Positions 60,327 through 64,000 of a stretch of DNA of 64,000 nucleotides are shown piece after piece; within the stretch, counting starts at the first letter, position 1, and the number at the start of each line of letters is the position of its first letter. The position numbers were made by a program, and so were the translations under genes. The notes beneath the pieces were generated by a model, which searched no databases, had not been told where the DNA came from, and saw only the letters and a list, made by a program, of their open reading frames with translations. Origin of the DNA: Microbacterium paraoxydans (GTDB lineage Bacteria > Actinomycetota > Actinomycetes > Actinomycetales > Microbacteriaceae); the NCBI RefSeq assembly GCF_900105335.1, contig NZ_LT629770.1, forward strand, positions 1,798,001-1,862,000, given 5' to 3'.

Positions 60327-61622
60327 TCACGGATCGGGGAGCACACGCTCCGCGCGGTACTCGGTGCGTTCGACCGTGACGGCGCGGTCGAGGTCGGCCC
60401 AGTAGGCGTCGAGAGCCACCGCTCGCGGGTCGGCGGAGGCGTCCACCATCGCCGCGGTCTCGATGTAGTTCTCCAGCGAATGCGTCTCGAGCGCGAGGTC
60501 CTGGCGACCGGCATCCGGATCTCCCACCCGACTGGCGGTGAAGCTGTCGGCGGACCCCGTGCCCTCCCTCGCCCCTCCTGCGGCGAGCGCGGACACCGCG
60601 TCGTCGGTGTGCCGGAGCTGCACGAGCGTCTGGTCGGCGGGGAGCATCGGCTCGACCGGGCTCCCGGCGGTGATCTGGGTCGTCACCGTGAACGCGCTCT
60701 CCATCGACAGGTGCGCTGCGATCATGCCGCCCTGCGAGTGCGCGACGACGTCCACCCGATCCCCAGGTCTCGCACCCGTCGCGACCAGCGCGTCGAGGGT
60801 CGCCTGATACGACGCGGACCGGCCCCCGGTGTAGAGCTCGATGTTCGACTTCATGTCCCAGGCCTCGGGACCCCCGCCCTCGCGCAGCGACATCGAACGG
60901 CTGCCCGAGACGTAGACGACGTAGCGCGGAGATTCGCCCGGAACCGTGTACTTCTCGATCGCCAGCTGCGCGCCGCCGGCAGACGGCATACGGCGGAAGG
61001 CGCTCGCCAACCCGCTCGGCGCCCCGGCCGGACGGGAGCGCGAGGTGACCGATACCCGCACCGGATCCGCCGTCGCACCGAGCACCATCCCGGGCCGCAC
61101 GCGCCCCAGCCCCGACGTCACGCCGACGACGGCGCCGCCCAGGAACATCGGCGGGAGCAGCCCTCCGGCGTCGAACTGATCGCCCAAGCCGCGGAAGCGT
61201 CGGTCGTCCGCTGTCCGTTCCTGCGCGTCGGCCAGCGCGGCCAGACGCTCGTCGGCGGCGAGGAGCAGCCGCAGGCGCCCCTCCACCGCAGCAGCCGCAG
61301 CCGTATCCGTCCGCGCCAGCGCCTCCGCCTGCGCCCGCAGCTCGACGACCTCGTACACCTCGGCCATGAGGTCGAGATCGGCGGCCGTCTCCTGGACACG
61401 CGCCGCGAGCGCCTCCAGCGCCGTCACTGCGGACCGCAGGGACCACGCCGCCGACGCCAGCGCTGTCCATGCTGCGGAGCCGAGCAGCGCCTCGACACGC
61501 CCCACCGCGTCCTGCACCTCCGCACACACCGGCACGACACCCCGCACCCGCGCCGCGAGCTCGCGGAGCTGCGCCGTGTCCACCGCGATCGCGCCGCCGT
61601 GGTCGATGTTGAGCCCGCTCAT
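60327..61622 (-). CDS. Alpha/beta hydrolase with N-terminal ESX-type helical domain
   Basis: 431 residues from ATG 61622. The first about 120 residues are long amphipathic helices resembling WXG100/LXG-type secretion domains (LRELAARVRGVVPVCAEVQDAVGRVEALLGSAAWTALASAAWSLRSAVTALEALAARV). A hydrophobic stretch (LLPPMFLGGAVVGVTSG) follows, and the last about 220 residues are an alpha/beta-hydrolase with a VVAHSQGGMIAAHL nucleophile elbow and IELYTGGRSASYQATLDAL. The start codon overlaps the stop of the small helical protein (ATGA), a typical pairing of ESX secretion partners. It may be an exported lipase/esterase or effector. Confidence 0.75.
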   Translation of the reverse strand: MSGLNIDHGGAIAVDTAQLRELAARVRGVVPVCAEVQDAVGRVEALLGSAAWTALASAAWSLRSAVTALEALAARVQETAADLDLMAEVYEVVELRAQAEALARTDTAAAAAVEGRLRLLLAADERLAALADAQERTADDRRFRGLGDQFDAGGLLPPMFLGGAVVGVTSGLGRVRPGMVLGATADPVRVSVTSRSRPAGAPSGLASAFRRMPSAGGAQLAIEKYTVPGESPRYVVYVSGSRSMSLREGGGPEAWDMKSNIELYTGGRSASYQATLDALVATGARPGDRVDVVAHSQGGMIAAHLSMESAFTVTTQITAGSPVEPMLPADQTLVQLRHTDDAVSALAAGGAREGTGSADSFTASRVGDPDAGRQDLALETHSLENYIETAAMVDASADPRAVALDAYWADLDRAVTVERTEYRAERVLPDP

Positions 61623-61873
61623 GCACCCGCGACCTCCCCGCGGCACGCCTGCAGCATCCGGCGCACCGTCGCCGTGTCGTCCGACAGCCGCCAGAGGGCC
61701 CACCGCAGCGCCTCGACGCCATCGGACTCCCAGGCGCACGCGTCACGCAGAGCCGTCAGCGTGGAAGCCAGATCGTCGAGCCCCGCGAGGGCGGCGTCCA
61801 ACTCGGACAGCACCCGAGCCCGCAGCGCAGGATCGACACCGGGAGAGAGGGCGGTGAGGGCGAAGGACGACAT
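61619..61873 (-). CDS. Small helical protein, WXG100-like partner
   Basis: 84 residues. Helix-turn-helix with ALRDACAWESDGVEALRWALWRLSDDTATVRRMLQACRGEVAGA; the WESDG turn stands where WXG100 proteins have WxG. No cysteine pair or signal peptide. The stop overlaps the next gene by four bases, so it would be made in step with it. An ESX-like secreted chaperone or partner is possible, but the WxG match is imperfect. Confidence 0.6.
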   Translation of the reverse strand: MSSFALTALSPGVDPALRARVLSELDAALAGLDDLASTLTALRDACAWESDGVEALRWALWRLSDDTATVRRMLQACRGEVAGA

Positions 61874-62038
61874 GGACCCAGCCTCCCGCCCAGGCCGTGT
61901 CCGTTGCGGCCAGGGCCCCCTCGGACGGCCGCGACCAGTGGAGAGCCGGTTCTCCCCCAGGGCCGTGCAGGAGGGTCGAGCCGCACCACGATCCGATGCC
62001 CGCTGTGCAGGAACGGCATCGACCGGCAGAATGGATCC

Positions 62039-62560
62039 GTGACAGCCCGAGATCCCTTCCGCGTGATCTTCGTCTGCACCGGCAACATCTGCCGCTCCCC
62101 CATGGCGGAGGTCGTGTTCCGGGACCTCGCGGAGCGGCAGGGTCTCGGCGCCCAGATCGTCTCGCGCAGCGCGGGCACCGGGGACTGGCACCTCGGAGAG
62201 CGCGCCGACCACCGCACCATCGACGCCCTCGCCCGCCGCGGATACGACGGCTCGCTGCACCGCGCCCGCCAGTTCACCGCCGCCTCCTTCGCTGAGAACG
62301 ACCTCGTCGTGGCCCTGGACCGCACGCATGAGCGCATCCTCCGCGAATGGGCCGGGGACGAGGATGAGGACGGCAAGGTGACCCTCCTCCTCGCTTTCGA
62401 CCCCGACGCCTCGACGCATGACGTCCCCGACCCGTACTACGCGGGCCCGGAGATGTTCGATTCGGTGCTCGGTATGATCGAGACGGCGACTCGCGGCTTG
62501 TTCCGCCAGCTCGAACCCGCCCTGCGCCTGCCCCGCACGCCCCGAGCCTTCGGGGCCTGA
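62039..62560 (+). CDS. Low-molecular-weight protein-tyrosine phosphatase
   Basis: 173 residues from GTG 62039, with CAGAAT six bases upstream. The P-loop VCTGNICRSPMAE (C13, R19; C(X)5R motif) is near the N-terminus, and the acid loop DPYYAG near residue 125-130 is present. It hydrolyses phosphotyrosine and may regulate capsule or envelope synthesis. It ends three bases before the Shine-Dalgarno of purB. Confidence 0.92.
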   Translation: MTARDPFRVIFVCTGNICRSPMAEVVFRDLAERQGLGAQIVSRSAGTGDWHLGERADHRTIDALARRGYDGSLHRARQFTAASFAENDLVVALDRTHERILREWAGDEDEDGKVTLLLAFDPDASTHDVPDPYYAGPEMFDSVLGMIETATRGLFRQLEPALRLPRTPRAFGA

Positions 62561-62574
62561 TCAGGAGGATTCCC

Positions 62575-63957
62575 CTGACTTTCCAGCCTTCGCTCCCGCC
62601 CCAGCCCCTCAGCCCCCTCGACGGCCGCTACCGCGCCGCCGTCACCGGGCTCGCGGACTTCCTCTCCGAGGCCGGACTCAACCGCGCCAGGGTCGAGGTG
62701 GAGGTGGAGTGGCTGATCGCCCTCACCGACCGTTCGCTGTTCGAGACGACTCCGCTGTCGGACGACGACAAGGAGCGCCTGCGCGCGCTGTACCGCGACT
62801 TCGGGCAGGCCGAGATCGACTGGCTCGCCGAGAAGGAGGCCGTCACGCAGCACGACGTGAAGGCCATCGAGTACCTCGTGCGCGACCGGCTCTCGACGCT
62901 CGGCCTCGACCACATCGCCGAGCTGACGCACTTCGCCTGCACGAGCGAGGACATCAACTCCGCGTCCTACGCCCTCACGGTCAAGCGCGCGGTCGAGGAG
63001 GTCTGGCTCCCGGCCCTCGACACCGTGATCGCGAAGCTGCGCGAACTCGCGGTCGAGCACGCCGACGCCGCCATGCTGTCCCGCACGCACGGCCAGCCCG
63101 CGACACCCTCGACCATGGGCAAGGAGCTCGCGGTCTTCGCCTGGCGCCTGGAGCGCGTGCGCAGCCAGATCGCCGGCTCCGAGTACCTCGCGAAGTTCTC
63201 CGGGGCGACCGGCACCTGGTCCGCCCACCTCGCAGCCGACCCCGATGCGGACTGGCCGACCATCGCCCGCGAGTACATCGAGGGTCTGGGTCTCGGGTTC
63301 AACCCGCTGACGACGCAGATCGAGTCGCACGACTGGCAGGTCGAGCTCTACGACCGCGTGCGTCACGCCGGCGGCATCCTGCACAACCTGGCCACCGACA
63401 TCTGGACCTACATCTCGCTCGGCTACTTCGCGCAGATCCCGGTCGCCGGGGCCACCGGCTCCTCGACGATGCCGCACAAGATCAACCCGATCCGCTTCGA
63501 GAACGCCGAGGCCAACCTCGAGATCTCGGGCGCCCTGCTGGCGTCGCTCGGCCAGACACTCGTCACCAGCCGCCTGCAGCGCGACCTCACGGACTCCACC
63601 ACACAGCGCAACATCGGCGTCGCGTTCGGGCACTCGCTGCTCGCTCTCGACAACCTGCGCCGCGGCCTGAACGCGATCTCGCTCTCGCGGGACGTGCTGC
63701 TCGCCGACCTCGATGTGAACTGGGAGGTGCTGGCCGAGGCGATCCAGACGGTGATCCGCGCCGAGGTCGTCGCCGGCCGGTCGAGCATCCAGGACCCGTA
63801 TGCGCTGCTCAAGGAGCTCACGCGCGGTCACCGCGTCGGTGCCGCCGACCTCGCCGAGTTCGTGGAGGGCCTGGAGATCGGCGACGCGGCCAAGCAGCGC
63901 CTCCTCGCGCTGACCCCCGCGACCTACACCGGCATCGCGGAGCGCCTCGCCCGCTGA
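62575..63957 (+). CDS. purB: Adenylosuccinate lyase, apparent CTG start
   Basis: 460 residues. The frame is open from 62575, where CTG is preceded by AGGAGG (62563-62568), six bases away; there is no ATG, GTG or TTG in frame until 62695-62698, inside the conserved VEVEVEWLIAL segment. The N-terminus would read (M)TFQPSLPPQPLSPLDGRY, the normal PurB beginning. Further signatures are FACTSEDIN, THGQPATPSTMGKE, and GSSTMPHKINP with the catalytic Ser. The enzyme splits fumarate from SAICAR and adenylosuccinate in purine synthesis. Confidence in the enzyme is high, in the CTG start moderate. Confidence 0.9.
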   Translation: MTFQPSLPPQPLSPLDGRYRAAVTGLADFLSEAGLNRARVEVEVEWLIALTDRSLFETTPLSDDDKERLRALYRDFGQAEIDWLAEKEAVTQHDVKAIEYLVRDRLSTLGLDHIAELTHFACTSEDINSASYALTVKRAVEEVWLPALDTVIAKLRELAVEHADAAMLSRTHGQPATPSTMGKELAVFAWRLERVRSQIAGSEYLAKFSGATGTWSAHLAADPDADWPTIAREYIEGLGLGFNPLTTQIESHDWQVELYDRVRHAGGILHNLATDIWTYISLGYFAQIPVAGATGSSTMPHKINPIRFENAEANLEISGALLASLGQTLVTSRLQRDLTDSTTQRNIGVAFGHSLLALDNLRRGLNAISLSRDVLLADLDVNWEVLAEAIQTVIRAEVVAGRSSIQDPYALLKELTRGHRVGAADLAEFVEGLEIGDAAKQRLLALTPATYTGIAERLAR

Positions 63958-64000
63958 GAGCTAGGAGCCCGACTCCCCGGAGCGCTCCTCGACCCTGTCC

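Noticed and set aside
58039..61746. A 1235-codon open frame on the minus strand
   Set aside because: It runs antisense or out of frame through hisC, the toxin-antitoxin pair, the holin-like gene and the hydrolase; composition is Arg/Ala/Gly-rich with no domain. A GC-rich shadow.
63958..64000. A further gene at the right edge
   Set aside because: Only 43 bases remain after purB; nothing can be supported.

Overview
High-GC actinobacterial chromosome, most likely Microbacteriaceae and probably Microbacterium or a close relative. The grounds are GC-biased codon use, a (T/C)AnnnT -10 box six or seven bases before many start codons (leaderless promoters), DtxR- and Zur-type boxes, and gene families typical of that group. 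No 16S or phylogenetic marker was compared, so the genus is an inference. There is no prophage, insertion sequence, CRISPR array or rRNA. The window is ordinary chromosome with several catabolic and transport islands and an unusual number of small repeats.

Layout. 1-5535: a catabolic cluster of a ThDP-dependent decarboxylase/synthase (cut by the window edge), a YtcJ-like amidohydrolase and an MHS-type transporter, divergent from a double-AsnC (Lrp-like) regulator. 5877-12268: a probable cell-wall amino-sugar scavenging island with a serine hydrolase, a sugar ABC importer without its own ATPase, a MurR/RpiR regulator and a NamZ-like (DUF1343) exo-muramidase. 12332-16661: DUF3253 protein, UMF1-type MFS protein, CDF metal transporter, then two divergent His-rich MarR-like regulators around palindromic operators. 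17251-19985: TetR regulator with twin operators, alpha/beta hydrolase, a small membrane protein and dCTP deaminase. 20072-20142: tRNA-Gly(CCC). 20281-26628: MMPL transporter, a secreted beta-propeller-like lipoprotein, RibD-like reductase, DUF1684 protein, nucleotide-sugar-epimerase-like protein and FUSC transporter. 26448-33924: aquaporin with an apparent 3' frameshift, APC permease, CorA, a catalytically degenerate beta-lactamase-fold lipoprotein, DUF2470 plus iron-regulated haem oxygenase, and a Pif1-like helicase.

34033-46432: a membrane-anchored protein, a CopD-CtaG fusion, HU, and cysteine-free ribosomal proteins S14/L33/L28. These are followed by a zinc region: zur with two YcgR/YcgQ-like genes, a large anchored protein and a 3-methyladenine glycosylase in one overlapping operon, and znuABC behind a Zur box. 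46461-52645: an alpha-glucoside utilisation operon (binding protein, two permeases, GH13 glucosidase) opposite a ROK regulator. 52663-53046: a 104-bp tandem repeat array. 53072-54384: ArsR-like regulator and flavin reductase. 54437-58028: branched-chain 2-oxoacid dehydrogenase E1alpha/E1beta/E2. 58134-64000: histidinol-phosphate aminotransferase, RHH-Doc toxin-antitoxin pair, holin-like membrane protein, a WXG100-like protein with a helical-domain/alpha-beta-hydrolase partner, a low-molecular-weight tyrosine phosphatase, and purB, which appears to start at CTG.

Most notable: the near-identical 104-bp tandem repeats; the muropeptide-scavenging island; the His-rich MarR pair next to a CDF transporter; the beta-lactamase-like protein that lost its SxxK and YxN residues; the WXG-like/hydrolase pair; and two families of short dispersed intergenic repeats.
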